Source: Granulicella sp. L46
GTDB lineage: Bacteria > Acidobacteriota > Terriglobia > Terriglobales > Acidobacteriaceae
Length of the DNA: 64,000 bases
Reading direction: 5' to 3'
NCBI RefSeq assembly: GCF_009765785.1
Contig: NZ_LMUT01000025.1
Span: forward strand, 331,159 to 395,158
Shown: positions 35,737-43,982 of the stretch, in pieces
Numbering within the stretch: the first letter of the stretch is position 1
Layout: each line of letters opens with the position of its first letter
Notes under the pieces: model-generated
The model's database searches: none
The model's input: only the letters and a program-made list of their open reading frames with translations
Told to the model about the DNA's origin: nothing
Made by a program: the position numbers and the translations under genes

Positions 35737-36261
35737 ATGAAGAAGATAGACATGAAGATTGATTGCAAGACCTGCCGCGCAGCTCTCGCTGATTTATTGC
35801 TGGACGAGTCGTACGCTGTTGCACACCCTGAGGTGGCCGAGCACATGGCTGCTTGTGCGGAGTGCCGTAAGGAGCTGGAGGAGTTGCAGGCTACGTTTGC
35901 GCTGCTCGGCGAGTGGAAGGCGCCGGAGCCTTCAGCGTACTTCGATACGAAGCTGCATGCGCGGCTGCGCGAGGCACAGGCTTCGGAGCCGGAGGGCTTT
36001 TGGGCTCGCACGCGCGCGTTTCTGACGTACAGCACCGGGCACCGGTTGCGGCCGGCGCTGGCTGGGGCGATGGTGTTGGCGGTGATGCTGGCGGGGGGTG
36101 GAACGTTTGCCGGGTTCTACCAGCACAACGGCGTGGTTGCCGTACAAGCTTCGCCGACCGTGAATGATCTCAAGCTTCTCGATAACAATGCGCAGGCCGT
36201 GCAGCAGATGGACCAGCTGCTGGATGCGAGTGATGACAACTCGGGTCCGCCGAGCAGCTAA
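35737..36261 (+). CDS. Zinc-finger anti-sigma factor
   Basis: A 174-residue membrane-anchored regulator. It has the anti-sigma zinc-binding pattern H-x3-C-x2-C (HMAACAEC, H36, C40, C43) near the N-terminus. It has one transmembrane helix (about 112-131, ALAGAMVLAVMLAGGG) and a short periplasmic tail. It likely sequesters the upstream sigma factor at the membrane until an envelope signal releases it. The start codon 35737 follows AGAGGGG with five to six bases between, and the longer frame from 35704 was discarded. The signal is unknown. Confidence 0.85.
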   Translation: MKKIDMKIDCKTCRAALADLLLDESYAVAHPEVAEHMAACAECRKELEELQATFALLGEWKAPEPSAYFDTKLHARLREAQASEPEGFWARTRAFLTYSTGHRLRPALAGAMVLAVMLAGGGTFAGFYQHNGVVAVQASPTVNDLKLLDNNAQAVQQMDQLLDASDDNSGPPSS

Positions 36262-36316
36262 CAACCGAATGACCAAGGAAAGTATTTGCCGGAGCAATCT
36301 ATCAGCAAGTTGACGT

Positions 36317-37015
36317 ATGCGTAAGGCAGTCAAATCCCGCAGCTCGATCGTTCGAGCGCTACTTGTCGGTCTGCTCGCAGGCTTGAGCGGGAGTGTGTTT
36401 GCGGAGCGGCATGCGGGTCCGAGCTTTCAGCAATCGCCTTCGTACGTATTGGTGGCTGCGAGTGGAAGCCACAGGTTTGGCGGGCAGCAGGAGCAGCCGG
36501 CTCCTATCGAACGGCGGCCACCGCCGACCGGGGCGATGGTGCCGGGAAGTCAGCCGCATTTGGTGGGGCCGAATGGGCGGCGCGGGGGAGAACATCTGCC
36601 CGAGTGGATGGAACAGCACCGGGGCATGACGCTGGAGCAGCAGCAGGCGGCGTTGGACCGCGAGCCGGGATTCAGGGAGCTTCCGCTGCAGACCCAGATC
36701 CAGATGCATCAGCGGCTGGCGCAGCTGAATGCGATGACTCCGGAGATGCGGGCGAGAACGCTGGCGCATACGGAGGCGATGGAGCGGCTGAGCCCGGCGC
36801 AGCGCTCGCAGGTGCGAGGTGTGATGGAGCAGCTGGGATCGCTGCCACAGGACCAGCGACGCCAGGTGATCCGCAGCTTTCGGGAGTTACGCATGGTGCC
36901 GCCGGAGCAGCGGTTCGCGATGATGAACTCTCCGCGCTATGGCTGGCTGAACTATGCGCAGCGAACAGTTCTGACGAACCTGATCTTCATTGCGCCGATG
37001 CTTCCGCCGGATTAA
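36317..37015 (+). CDS. Secreted DUF3106 domain protein
   Basis: A 232-residue exported protein. A basic signal peptide with a hydrophobic core (about 14-29) ends near VFAERHA, followed by a Pro/Gly-rich disordered region. A C-terminal region is rich in Gln/Arg helices: LSPAQRSQVRGVMEQLGSLP and QDQRRQVIRSFRELRMVPPE, the latter typical of DUF3106. The family has no known activity. It is 55 bp after the anti-sigma gene, in the same direction, and may be a regulon member or periplasmic sensing partner. It is convergent with proline dehydrogenase, with 8 bp between stops. Confidence 0.75.
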   Translation: MRKAVKSRSSIVRALLVGLLAGLSGSVFAERHAGPSFQQSPSYVLVAASGSHRFGGQQEQPAPIERRPPPTGAMVPGSQPHLVGPNGRRGGEHLPEWMEQHRGMTLEQQQAALDREPGFRELPLQTQIQMHQRLAQLNAMTPEMRARTLAHTEAMERLSPAQRSQVRGVMEQLGSLPQDQRRQVIRSFRELRMVPPEQRFAMMNSPRYGWLNYAQRTVLTNLIFIAPMLPPD

Positions 37016-37023
37016 GGCTCGAG

Positions 37024-37989
37024 CTAGCTCTTGAAGAAGTTCTTCGCGAGGAAGAGGACGTTGGCGGGGCGTTCGGCAAGGCGGCGCATGAAGTAGGGAT
37101 ACCATTCGGCGCCAAAGGGGACGTAGACGCGGACGCCGAAGCCTTCGGCGACCAGCTTGCGCTGCAGGTCGCGGCGGATTCCGTAGAGCATCTGAAACTC
37201 AAACGCGCGTTTGTCGATGTTGTTGCTCGCGACGAAGCGGCGCAGTTCGTCGACAATGGCTTCGTCGTGCGTGGCGATGCCGCAGAAGACGGGACTGCTG
37301 ACGACGCGCTTCATCAGCTTGACGTAGTTTGCGTCGACGTCGGCCTTGGCGGGGAAGGCGATTTCGGGTGGTTCTTTGTAGGCGCCTTTGCAGAGGCGAA
37401 TGCGAATCCCCTGCGTTAATAGGCGTTCTACGTCATTTTCGGTGCGAAAAAGATAGGCTTGCAGGACTGTGCCTACGGCGCCGGGGTACTGCTGGTGGAG
37501 GCGCTCGGTGAGGAGGAGGGTGGGCTCGGTGTACTCGGAGCCTTCCATGTCGATGCGGACGAAGCTGCCGGTATGTGCGGCGTGCGCGACCATTTCGCCG
37601 ACGATGCGCTCGGCGAGGGCTGGGCCCTGGCTGGGGCCGCCGATGTCCATGCCGACCTGGGTGAGCTTGACGCTGACGTTGGCGCGGAGATGGCGAGCCT
37701 GGATGGCGTCGAGTAGCTGGTGGTAGATGGCGGCGCTGGCTTCGGCGTGGGCGACGTCGAGGACGCTTTCGCCGAGGGAGTCGAGGGTGACGTCGATGCC
37801 TTCGGCGTTGAGCTGAGCGGCGGCGGCGATGGCCTCGTCAATGGACATGCCGGCGACGAAGCGGCGGGAGACACGGCGGCCGATCGAGGACTGTTCCGAG
37901 AAGGCGCGGAAGGCCTTGTTGGTCGAGAGACCAATGAAAAACGAGCGAAGCAAAATGGTACCTCTGCGGCGAGAAACGCGACGTTTCAT
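37024..37989 (-). CDS. putA: Proline dehydrogenase
   Basis: A 321-residue FAD-dependent enzyme that oxidises proline to pyrroline-5-carboxylate. It carries conserved barrel motifs, including GIRIRLCKGAYKEP (about residues 222-235), GIATHDE and FEFQMLYGIRRDLQ. The stand-alone length fits monofunctional proline dehydrogenases. The P5C dehydrogenase half is not in the window. The first 13 residues of the longest frame were removed because ATG 37989 begins the basic segment normal for this family. Immediately upstream is a G/C-rich pair of palindromes and a gene-poor gap. Symbol putA is used by family analogy (prodh is equivalent). Confidence 0.85.
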   Translation of the reverse strand: MKRRVSRRRGTILLRSFFIGLSTNKAFRAFSEQSSIGRRVSRRFVAGMSIDEAIAAAAQLNAEGIDVTLDSLGESVLDVAHAEASAAIYHQLLDAIQARHLRANVSVKLTQVGMDIGGPSQGPALAERIVGEMVAHAAHTGSFVRIDMEGSEYTEPTLLLTERLHQQYPGAVGTVLQAYLFRTENDVERLLTQGIRIRLCKGAYKEPPEIAFPAKADVDANYVKLMKRVVSSPVFCGIATHDEAIVDELRRFVASNNIDKRAFEFQMLYGIRRDLQRKLVAEGFGVRVYVPFGAEWYPYFMRRLAERPANVLFLAKNFFKS

Positions 37990-38029
37990 TTTCGCATCCT
38001 GGGCGAATGCCGGGTTCGGTAGTCGCACA

Positions 38030-38059
38030 GGGGTACCCCCCTCCCCCCCTACACGGGGG
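38030..38059. repeat. Adjacent GC palindromes upstream of proline dehydrogenase
   Basis: The palindrome GGGGTACCCC (38030-38039) is followed by a CCCCC-TACAC-GGGGG hairpin (38045-38059). Together they would form a compact, very stable structured element about 40 bp before the proline dehydrogenase start. Function unknown. It could be a transcription or attenuation element or a replication-slippage-prone sequence. Confidence 0.4.
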
Positions 38060-38368
38060 TGTTTCCCGTAAAGTATGGCAACCAGACCGGTTACGCGCCA
38101 AAGTATGACTTGGGTAGTTGCAAATTGTGGGTGTATCTCGTTGATGGGATTGAGGTTACGCGATAAGTACCATGTTCAGATACTAGATCGCTAAAGTAGG
38201 CCATCCAAACGAGTTATGGAGACTTTTGACGGTCAACGGGTCGTTGCCTGGAGGTGATCCTCCTGTGTCTGGCAGTGACGACATCCTAGCCCTGGCCGTT
38301 GGCCGGAATGCTGGTTCTCTCTTAATAAGGTTCTCTACTTAAATTGTAGTGATTTGGAGGGGGTAACT

Positions 38369-38404
38369 ATGCCAAGTTTTGAAAATATAAATCGCCAGTG
38401 TTGA
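38369..38404 (+). other. Possible 11-codon leader ORF
   Basis: An ATG at 38369 preceded by GGAGGGGG at 38356-38363 encodes an 11-residue peptide ending Asn-Arg-Gln-Cys, then TGA. The strong ribosome site is notable in a gap with no genes, but there is no downstream gene on this strand within 500 bp to regulate. Low-confidence call kept because the signal is clear. Confidence 0.25.
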
Positions 38405-38510
38405 TAGGGGTTTGGTGGGTTTTGGGTGCTGCTGGGGGCTTGACAGGTTTTAAGTGGACGGCGGGAGCTTCCTGGGGTTGTGGTTGGAAAGGGGCGCAGG
38501 CATCCTCCTT

Positions 38511-38540
38511 CTCACCCGTCCGCAAAGGCGTAGGTGGGCG
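38511..38540. repeat. REP-like dispersed hairpin, partial copy C
   Basis: Contains CTCACCCGTCCGCAAAGGCG, sharing its left half with copies A and B, but the right arm is replaced by TAGGTGGGCG. This looks like a decayed or truncated copy. Short related units CGCAAACGCCGTTTTGCG (38586-38603) and CGCAAACGCCGTTTCGCG (38795-38812) occur in the same gap. Confidence 0.4.
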
Positions 38541-38922
38541 TCGGGGTTGGGCGGGGTGAGATGGGTCATAGTTATTTGGAGTTGGCGCAAACGCCGTTTT
38601 GCGGGGAGCAGCTAGGGGAAGCCTGCCGACTTCCCCCGTTCGATAATCTCAAGCTCCAGGCTGCATGCAGACTATCTTTCGATCCGGCAAGGCGAATCTT
38701 TCGATCAGATAGGGGATCTACCAGCCACTGACAGGTGATCCATGCCGCAAGGTGACCGCTAATGCAGTGTGAGCGTTCCCGAAATCGTAGTTGCCGCAAA
38801 CGCCGTTTCGCGGGAGCCAGGTGTGCAGACCCGATCACTCGGAAAGGAGATGGATCCGCGTGCCCTGGCCGGAGGATTCCGCGCACTCTATACCTTAGGT
38901 TTGAATCGCGCTGGACACATGG

Positions 38923-39975
38923 TCACAGGCCCTGCGTGTGATCGGCGGCTTCGCGTTGCCAGACTTTTCTCGCCAGGAGTATGAACCCGACGACTGCCAA
39001 CAATTGGAAGACGAATTTTCCGATCAGGTCGAGGCGTGTCCAGCCGGCGGCGCTGGAGTCGCCGAGCGCCATACTTCCAAGAACGGCTCCAAAGGAGATC
39101 GCCCAACGGTGGATGTCGCGCCAACCGCTCGCGGCCGACCAGTAACGAACGAGCGCGAACGCCAAGATCGACCAGAGGACGCCGGCGCTGATAGGAACCC
39201 ACACGGCGAAGCTGTGATGGGGAACGAAGAGGAGGCCGATGAGCCAAAACCAGGGTGTGCTCAAGATGAAGGCCGCCAATCCGAGCAGCCAGGGACTTGG
39301 TGGCTGGCGGAAAGCGACTCGACCGGAATGTCCGTAACCGCGCAAGAGCCACGCTGAGGCGATGAGAAGCGCTATCGCCGCGACGCCCAGCAGGATGGCG
39401 AGCATTGGAGGATGGTAGGGTGCTGCATGAAGTCTGGGGCGCGCCTTCTGGGTCCAGCCAAACCAGGCGATGCGGCAGCCTACGAGGAATGCGATGCATG
39501 TGGCGATAAGGCCGCGCTTGCGGAGCCAGGGTTGTTCGCGGCGATCGGGGAAAACAAGCTCGACAACCTGGACCGGGACGAGGACTACCCACACGCTTTC
39601 AAATCCCAGCATGAAGAGAAGGTAGAGCCAGTTGACGCCGTAGTAGCGGCCAAAGGTCGCGTTGACTCCCGGGAACGGAAGCGGGGCGATCGATGTTTGT
39701 TGAATGATGAATTCTTCTGCGATGGAAAGAGCGAGGCCAAGCATGAGCAGGCTTGTTGCACCCGCGCGCCAACGACGAATCAATTCACGGCAGAGGAGCG
39801 CGCCGCAACCCCACACCATCACCTCGGGGATGAGGACGAACAGGAAGCTGAGGCGTGTGGAGCCGCTTAACACCTCTGCGATGAACGGTGCGAGAAGGAG
39901 CAGGGTCCAGATGGGGCCTCGGTAGCGCTGTATGGGAGTTGGCGGCAAGATCGGACTGCGGACTTCGAGTTGCAT
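38923..39975 (-). CDS. Multi-pass membrane protein of unknown function
   Basis: A 350-residue integral membrane protein with about nine hydrophobic helices, including IWTLLLLAPFIAEVLSG near residue 26 and WVPISAGVLWSILAFALV in the C-terminal half. I do not recognise a transporter or enzyme family. A short charged C-terminal tail follows the last helix. ATG 39975 follows GGAGGA, and the padR stop lies inside that ribosome site, so it is translationally coupled to the regulator gene. Such PadR-coupled membrane proteins are often efflux components, but no such motif is evident here. Confidence 0.65.
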   Translation of the reverse strand: MQLEVRSPILPPTPIQRYRGPIWTLLLLAPFIAEVLSGSTRLSFLFVLIPEVMVWGCGALLCRELIRRWRAGATSLLMLGLALSIAEEFIIQQTSIAPLPFPGVNATFGRYYGVNWLYLLFMLGFESVWVVLVPVQVVELVFPDRREQPWLRKRGLIATCIAFLVGCRIAWFGWTQKARPRLHAAPYHPPMLAILLGVAAIALLIASAWLLRGYGHSGRVAFRQPPSPWLLGLAAFILSTPWFWLIGLLFVPHHSFAVWVPISAGVLWSILAFALVRYWSAASGWRDIHRWAISFGAVLGSMALGDSSAAGWTRLDLIGKFVFQLLAVVGFILLARKVWQREAADHTQGL

Positions 39976-39978
39976 GGA

Positions 39979-40596
39979 TTATTCCTCCAGATGCCCGGCC
40001 GCTCTTGCGCTGATGCTGGCCGCTTTGAAAACCGTCTTGAGATCCCACGTGAATTGTTCGCTTCGCATTTCGGCGATGAGATTGCGAACCCAGGTGAGTT
40101 CGGCCTTGAGCATGGCGACAAGATATTCGCTTTCGACCAGATTGATTCGCCCGACACGCTCGGTTACCGCGGCCATCGAATTGCTGAATGCGGCGATTTG
40201 TTGTTCGAGGTGATGGCAGCGCTCTTCGAGTCGCGGAATGGCTTCTGCAGGCGTGAGGTGAACGAGGAAACTCATCGCCGCCATGAATTCAGAAGATTCG
40301 CGCTGGGGAACTGCGACGATCTGGCGGAGGGCTCGAATAAGTTCTTTGCGACCTGCGGGCGTAATGGCGTAGGTAGTGCGTTCCGGGCGTCGGCCATTGC
40401 GGCTGGTGTCTTTTGCGACGATGAACTCAGCACGCACGAGGCGTCCGATGGCGTGATAGAGCGAGCCCTTTTTCAGTGCGAGGATTTCGTCCTTGTGGCG
40501 TTCGCGGAGCAGGCTCTGCATCTGGTAAGGGTGCATAGGAGCTTCGCGGAGAAGGGCGAGGACGGCAATTTCCCAAATTCCGAGGTTCTTTGTCAT
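39979..40596 (-). CDS. PadR-family transcriptional regulator
   Basis: A 205-residue regulator. The N-terminal winged helix-turn-helix is typical of PadR: LGIWEIAVLALLREAPMHPYQMQSLL, then KKGSLYHAIGRLVRAEFI and the wing GRRPERTTYAITPAGRKEL. A C-terminal helical dimerisation region follows, characteristic of the two-domain PadR-S1 subgroup. The longer frame to 40707 was cut to ATG 40596, where homology begins. There is no Shine-Dalgarno, and the start codon lies inside a 22-bp inverted repeat, so a leaderless mRNA and autoregulation are likely. It is coupled to the downstream membrane protein. Confidence 0.85.
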   Translation of the reverse strand: MTKNLGIWEIAVLALLREAPMHPYQMQSLLRERHKDEILALKKGSLYHAIGRLVRAEFIVAKDTSRNGRRPERTTYAITPAGRKELIRALRQIVAVPQRESSEFMAAMSFLVHLTPAEAIPRLEERCHHLEQQIAAFSNSMAAVTERVGRINLVESEYLVAMLKAELTWVRNLIAEMRSEQFTWDLKTVFKAASISARAAGHLEE

Positions 40597-40616
40597 ATAG
40601 TTCAAATGAACTATAT
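40595..40616 (-). promoter_or_regulatory. Inverted repeat at the padR start, probable autoregulatory operator
   Basis: Ten-base arms ATATAGTTCA and TGAACTATAT are separated by AA and overlap the padR start codon at 40596. PadR proteins bind short symmetric sites of this sort near their own promoters. The AT content contrasts with the GC-rich surroundings. I infer that repression would block transcription initiation or leaderless translation. Confidence 0.6.
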
Positions 40617-40943
40617 CGTATGATCTAATCCAACACAAGGGAGGGGAATCGTGGGCCGGACCGGAGAGGTCACGGATTGGCCACAAAAACTGGCTGCTGG
40701 CTCTCATTCCACGTCCTGTCCACCGCAGTGACGAAATCGATCATCCATCAGTCGTTGCTTAGGTAGGAAGATCTGTGCGTTTCTACACCCTAGTTCGTGT
40801 AGCGTCCGCTATTTCCCATTCTGCTCAGAAAGATATCCTTATTCTTAGAATCCTCGGATGCCACATGGTGTCGGCCTCGACTCTGATCAGTTGGCCTGAG
40901 GTTCATCTTCACAACTTTAACCATGTCAGGTAGGAACAAAGTG
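40617..40943. other. Divergent intergenic region, padR / cupin
   Basis: About 325 bp between divergent genes. No further palindrome of the padR type and no clear -35/-10 pairs were found by eye. A frame at 40790-41014 on the minus strand is not family-like and was not called. Confidence 0.4.
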
Positions 40944-41432
40944 ATGCTCTCTGAATCCGTCAGCGTTAATCTAGACACCGCGCCCGCGTACTGGTTTCTC
41001 AATGCTCTCCACATCCTGCTGGCGCAGAATCAATCGGGGGACGGTGCGTACTCCCTGATTCATCTGACAGCGCCTCCCGGCTTCGAGACTCCTTACCATC
41101 TTCATCAAACGGAAGACGAAGCGTTTTACGTATTGGAGGGTGAACTTACTGTTATTCGCGATGGAGAGAAGTTCGTGGCCGGGCCGGGAGGCTATGTTTT
41201 CCTCCAGCGCGGAGTGCCGCATGGATTTCGAAACAGTGGTGACAAAACTTCCCGAGTTCTAATTCATGTGATTCCCGGCGGTAAGGTTGGGTTCGTGGGA
41301 ATGATGCTCGAAATGGCAGTGCCAATTCGTGATCGTCACAAATTACCCGAAGCGACGCCACCCGATCTCAAGAAACTGAACGCGCTTTGCGAACAAAACG
41401 AGATCAGTATTCTCGGGCCTCTCCCGATCTAA
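40944..41432 (+). CDS. Cupin domain protein
   Basis: A 162-residue protein with a single cupin barrel. The first conserved motif has the form G-x5-H-x-H-x4-E (PPGFETPYHLHQTEDEAFYVLEGE). The second is GPGGYVFLQRGVPHGFRN, with a histidine in the usual place. These residues probably bind one metal. The role could be dioxygenase, isomerase or binding protein. AGGTAGGA at 40928-40935 supports the ATG at 40944 over the ATG at 40923. No operon partner. Confidence 0.8.
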   Translation: MLSESVSVNLDTAPAYWFLNALHILLAQNQSGDGAYSLIHLTAPPGFETPYHLHQTEDEAFYVLEGELTVIRDGEKFVAGPGGYVFLQRGVPHGFRNSGDKTSRVLIHVIPGGKVGFVGMMLEMAVPIRDRHKLPEATPPDLKKLNALCEQNEISILGPLPI

Positions 41433-41483
41433 ATGAAGGACCCTATCTTTTTAGGAAAGTCACGTCTTCGGTAACGGGATTAG

Positions 41484-43379
41484 CTAGGGCTTGGTTGCGG
41501 GGGTTGAGGGCGCGAGGATTTCGGTTAGGAGATCCGGGGTGTTGGGGATGCGGGTGAGGTGGGGGTAGCGGAGGCCGTCGCTGTAGGTGAAGGTTACGGG
41601 AGTGAGGGTGTCTTCGTCCTGGACGAGGAGCTGGATGGGCGTGGATTTGCCTTTGGAGGCCTTGAGGGTTTCGGTGAAGAGATCGAGGTCGAAGACCCGG
41701 CCGTTGATGGCGGTGATCTTCTGGCCGGGAGCGAAGCCTGCCTTGTCGGCGATGCTGCCGACGCCGACGTCGGAGATGGTGCCGTCCTCGCCGAGGTCGA
41801 GGCCGATGGAGAACCAGGGGACGAGGGAGGGATTTTCGGTGAGTTCGCGGGCCATACCAGGGGTGAGGTCAGGGGTGTACTCGAGGCGATAGCCTGCCTG
41901 CTCGATGCCTTCGGTATTGACGTGGGGCTGGACGTCGTAGAGGCGGGTCTGGATGAAGGCGGCCCAGTCATTTTTTACGACGTGGTTGAGATCGGCTGTG
42001 ATTTCGTCGAGGCTGTAGGGCTCTACGCGGGGGACGCCATTGCCGCCTTTCTGGAGGAAGATCTGGAGGAAGTCGCGGAGGGACTTTTTGTTGTTGGTGA
42101 GTTTGCGGATGGTGGTGTCGACGTTGAGCCAGAAGAGGTCGCCTTCGGGGTAGTAATCGGTGCCACGTTTCCAGCTGCTCCAGGCGTTGCTACCTCTGCC
42201 GCCGCCGTTGCGAGGCATGGCGGAGTCGAAGGTGGTGTCTTCGATGCTGCGCCAGGCGCGGCCGCTGGTGGCGTCCATTTCGGCTGCGGTGAGGGCGATG
42301 TCCTGCTTGTACTGGTCGGCAGAGACCATGCCGATGCGCTCGCCCATGAGGTTGCCGAGGTAGTCGGTGAGGCCCTCGTAGACCCAGAGGAGGTTGTCCT
42401 GCATGGGGGTGGCGTAGTCGGGGGTGGAGAGGCCGTCGGGGCGGCGATACTTGCCGTTCCAGGAGTGCGTGAACTCGTGGGGGAGGAGGCCGGCCATGCC
42501 GACGGAGGGTTTATAGCCGGTGAAGAAATCCCTTTGCATCGTGTTGTCGGAGGACTCGTGGTGTTCGAGGCCGCCGCCCCCGTGGGCTCCTTGCAGAAGG
42601 ATGAGGAAGTGGTAGCTGGTGTAGTGCGGGGGACCATACATCGCGAAGGATTCTGTGATGAGACGCGACATCTGGCCGATGGTTTCGGGGCTGGCAACGA
42701 TGGAGTCGGCGGTGGGGCCGATGACGTCCATGTAGTGCTGGGGCGTGATGCCGGGAGCGAGGGCGTACTCGTGGAAGTAGAGGCCGGTCATGATGGGGGA
42801 ATCTTCCAGCATCTCGACGGTGGTGGGCGCGTACTTAATTGTGCCGCCGGCTGGGTGTTGCGGATCGTACGGCGTGATGGGTTTTAGGGAGGTGCCGATG
42901 CCCCAGTGGGCGGGTACGGTGACGGTGGGCTGGATGGCGATCTCGCGGACAGGAATGTGCGCGGGGTAGAGCATCAGGTGTTCCCACTCGAGGGTTGCGG
43001 CGGTGCGAGTGGCGCGGCTGTAGATGTTGTCCAGATGCGCGTGGAGCGTGGTGGCGCCGGCGGGAATGTCGACGTGATACTCGTATGTGTTGACCGGGTC
43101 GCGGTGCCAGGGAATGGTCTTGCCGTCGACTTCGAAGCGAATGCCGGTGATGTCGTGTACGGGGCCGTCGGGGCCGTGCGCGCCGGGAATCCATTCGGGG
43201 GTGATGAGGTCGAGGGGGCCGGGGTGGACGGGGATGTCGACGTCGGCGTGGAAGAGCTTGCGCGGGGCGTCGGTGAGATCTGCGTGGATTTGGATGGGCG
43301 TTTGCTGCGCGTTGGCGGCGAGGAGAGTGGAGGCTAGCAAGAGCGAGAGGAGCGGGAGACGCCGACGGATTTGGTTCAT
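41484..43379 (-). CDS. Secreted M61-family metallopeptidase with PDZ domain
   Basis: A 631-residue exported peptidase. A signal peptide (residues about 1-25, ending ANAQ) precedes an N-terminal beta region. The M61 zinc motif HEFTH is at 301-305 with E302 catalytic, followed by a PDZ domain near 525-600 (SDVGVGSIADKAGFAPGQKITAING). This matches the glycyl-aminopeptidase/M61 group. ATG 43379 was chosen because it starts at the signal peptide, and the frame extends 20 codons upstream. The coding strand is strongly G/C-skewed, like its neighbours. Convergent with the cupin gene. Confidence 0.87.
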   Translation of the reverse strand: MNQIRRRLPLLSLLLASTLLAANAQQTPIQIHADLTDAPRKLFHADVDIPVHPGPLDLITPEWIPGAHGPDGPVHDITGIRFEVDGKTIPWHRDPVNTYEYHVDIPAGATTLHAHLDNIYSRATRTAATLEWEHLMLYPAHIPVREIAIQPTVTVPAHWGIGTSLKPITPYDPQHPAGGTIKYAPTTVEMLEDSPIMTGLYFHEYALAPGITPQHYMDVIGPTADSIVASPETIGQMSRLITESFAMYGPPHYTSYHFLILLQGAHGGGGLEHHESSDNTMQRDFFTGYKPSVGMAGLLPHEFTHSWNGKYRRPDGLSTPDYATPMQDNLLWVYEGLTDYLGNLMGERIGMVSADQYKQDIALTAAEMDATSGRAWRSIEDTTFDSAMPRNGGGRGSNAWSSWKRGTDYYPEGDLFWLNVDTTIRKLTNNKKSLRDFLQIFLQKGGNGVPRVEPYSLDEITADLNHVVKNDWAAFIQTRLYDVQPHVNTEGIEQAGYRLEYTPDLTPGMARELTENPSLVPWFSIGLDLGEDGTISDVGVGSIADKAGFAPGQKITAINGRVFDLDLFTETLKASKGKSTPIQLLVQDEDTLTPVTFTYSDGLRYPHLTRIPNTPDLLTEILAPSTPATKP

Positions 43380-43465
43380 GGCCGAGATGGACCTTTCTGG
43401 ACGGGACGCTGTGGTGGGGAACGGTATTGCTTGCATCATTCTATGCGGGTGGCGCGGGCGAGAAT

Positions 43466-43912
43466 CTAAAAGTCTTCTTCGTCGCCGAGAAGATTGCTGA
43501 CGCGGACGATGGTTTCGATTTGCTGTGGGCTGAGGCGTGAAAGCAGGTTGCGGCGCACGGATTCGGCGTGGACGGGGTGTGCGGCGTGGAGCTTCTGGCG
43601 GCCTAGTTTGGTGAGGACTACGAGGACGGTGCGGTTGTCGGCGTCGCGACGCTCGATGAGTTTTTTGCGCTGCATGCGGGTGAGGTGGTGGGAGAGGCGG
43701 CTCTTGTCCCAGCCCATGGACTCGGCCAGGGTCTGCTGGCGCATCTCTCCGTTGGTTCGGAGGGCGAGGCGGGAGAGGACGCCGAAGTCCGGACCGGAGA
43801 GCCCGGTGGCCTGAGCGATATCGCGGCCGACGCGGTCCATGACGTCTTCCCCCATCAATTTAAAAGCGTGCCAGACGCGGAGTTCCTGGGGCGAAAGCAA
43901 TTTGGTCGGCAT
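43466..43912 (-). CDS. MarR-family transcriptional regulator
   Basis: A 148-residue regulator with a MarR winged helix: DFGVLSRLALRTNGEMRQQTLAESMGWDKSRLSHHLTRMQRKKLIERR, followed by the wing DADNRTVLVVLTKLGRQKL and a C-terminal dimerisation helix. The start at 43912 was chosen where MarR homology begins. The frame continues to 44020, but that extension runs into the intergenic repeats. It is divergent from the SDR gene, and imperfect palindromes in the intergenic region suggest it regulates itself and that gene. Confidence 0.86.
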   Translation of the reverse strand: MPTKLLSPQELRVWHAFKLMGEDVMDRVGRDIAQATGLSGPDFGVLSRLALRTNGEMRQQTLAESMGWDKSRLSHHLTRMQRKKLIERRDADNRTVLVVLTKLGRQKLHAAHPVHAESVRRNLLSRLSPQQIETIVRVSNLLGDEEDF

Positions 43913-43935
43913 GGAGAAAAGAGTAGCAGCAGCGG

Positions 43936-43982
43936 GTTGACGTGACAACCATAATCGAGGTATTGTGGTTGACATGACAACC
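43936..43982. promoter_or_regulatory. Twin imperfect palindromes between marR and SDR gene
   Basis: The unit GTTGACGTGACAACC at 43936-43950 is repeated as GTTGACATGACAACC at 43968-43982, with starts 32 bp apart, about three helical turns. Each is an imperfect palindrome centred on the CATG/CGTG core (TTG...CAA ends). The second copy includes the possible SDR ATG at 43974. This is a good candidate operator pair for the adjacent MarR protein. Confidence 0.55.

Larger units (their letters stand above)
37990..38922. other. Gene-poor gap (about 930 bp) with hairpins and a micro-ORF
   Basis: This region between proline dehydrogenase and the membrane protein contains no protein gene I can support. 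It does contain GC-rich palindromes at 38030-38059, a possible 11-codon leader ORF at 38369-38404, and fragments of the dispersed repeat at 38511-38540. It also has a repeated CGCAAACGCCGTTT unit at 38586-38603 and 38795-38814. AT-rich stretches near 38330-38400 might hold promoters. Frames longer than 60 codons here look like noise. Confidence 0.5.

Noticed and set aside
38029-38922. CRISPR or tandem repeat array in the 930-bp gap
   Set aside because: The repeated CGCAAACGCC units are only two and irregularly spaced; no regular spacer pattern exists.
41559-42887. 442-codon plus-strand frame over the M61 peptidase
   Set aside because: The Gly/Val/Glu-rich composition is typical of a shadow in G-skewed DNA; the minus-strand gene has HEFTH and a PDZ domain.
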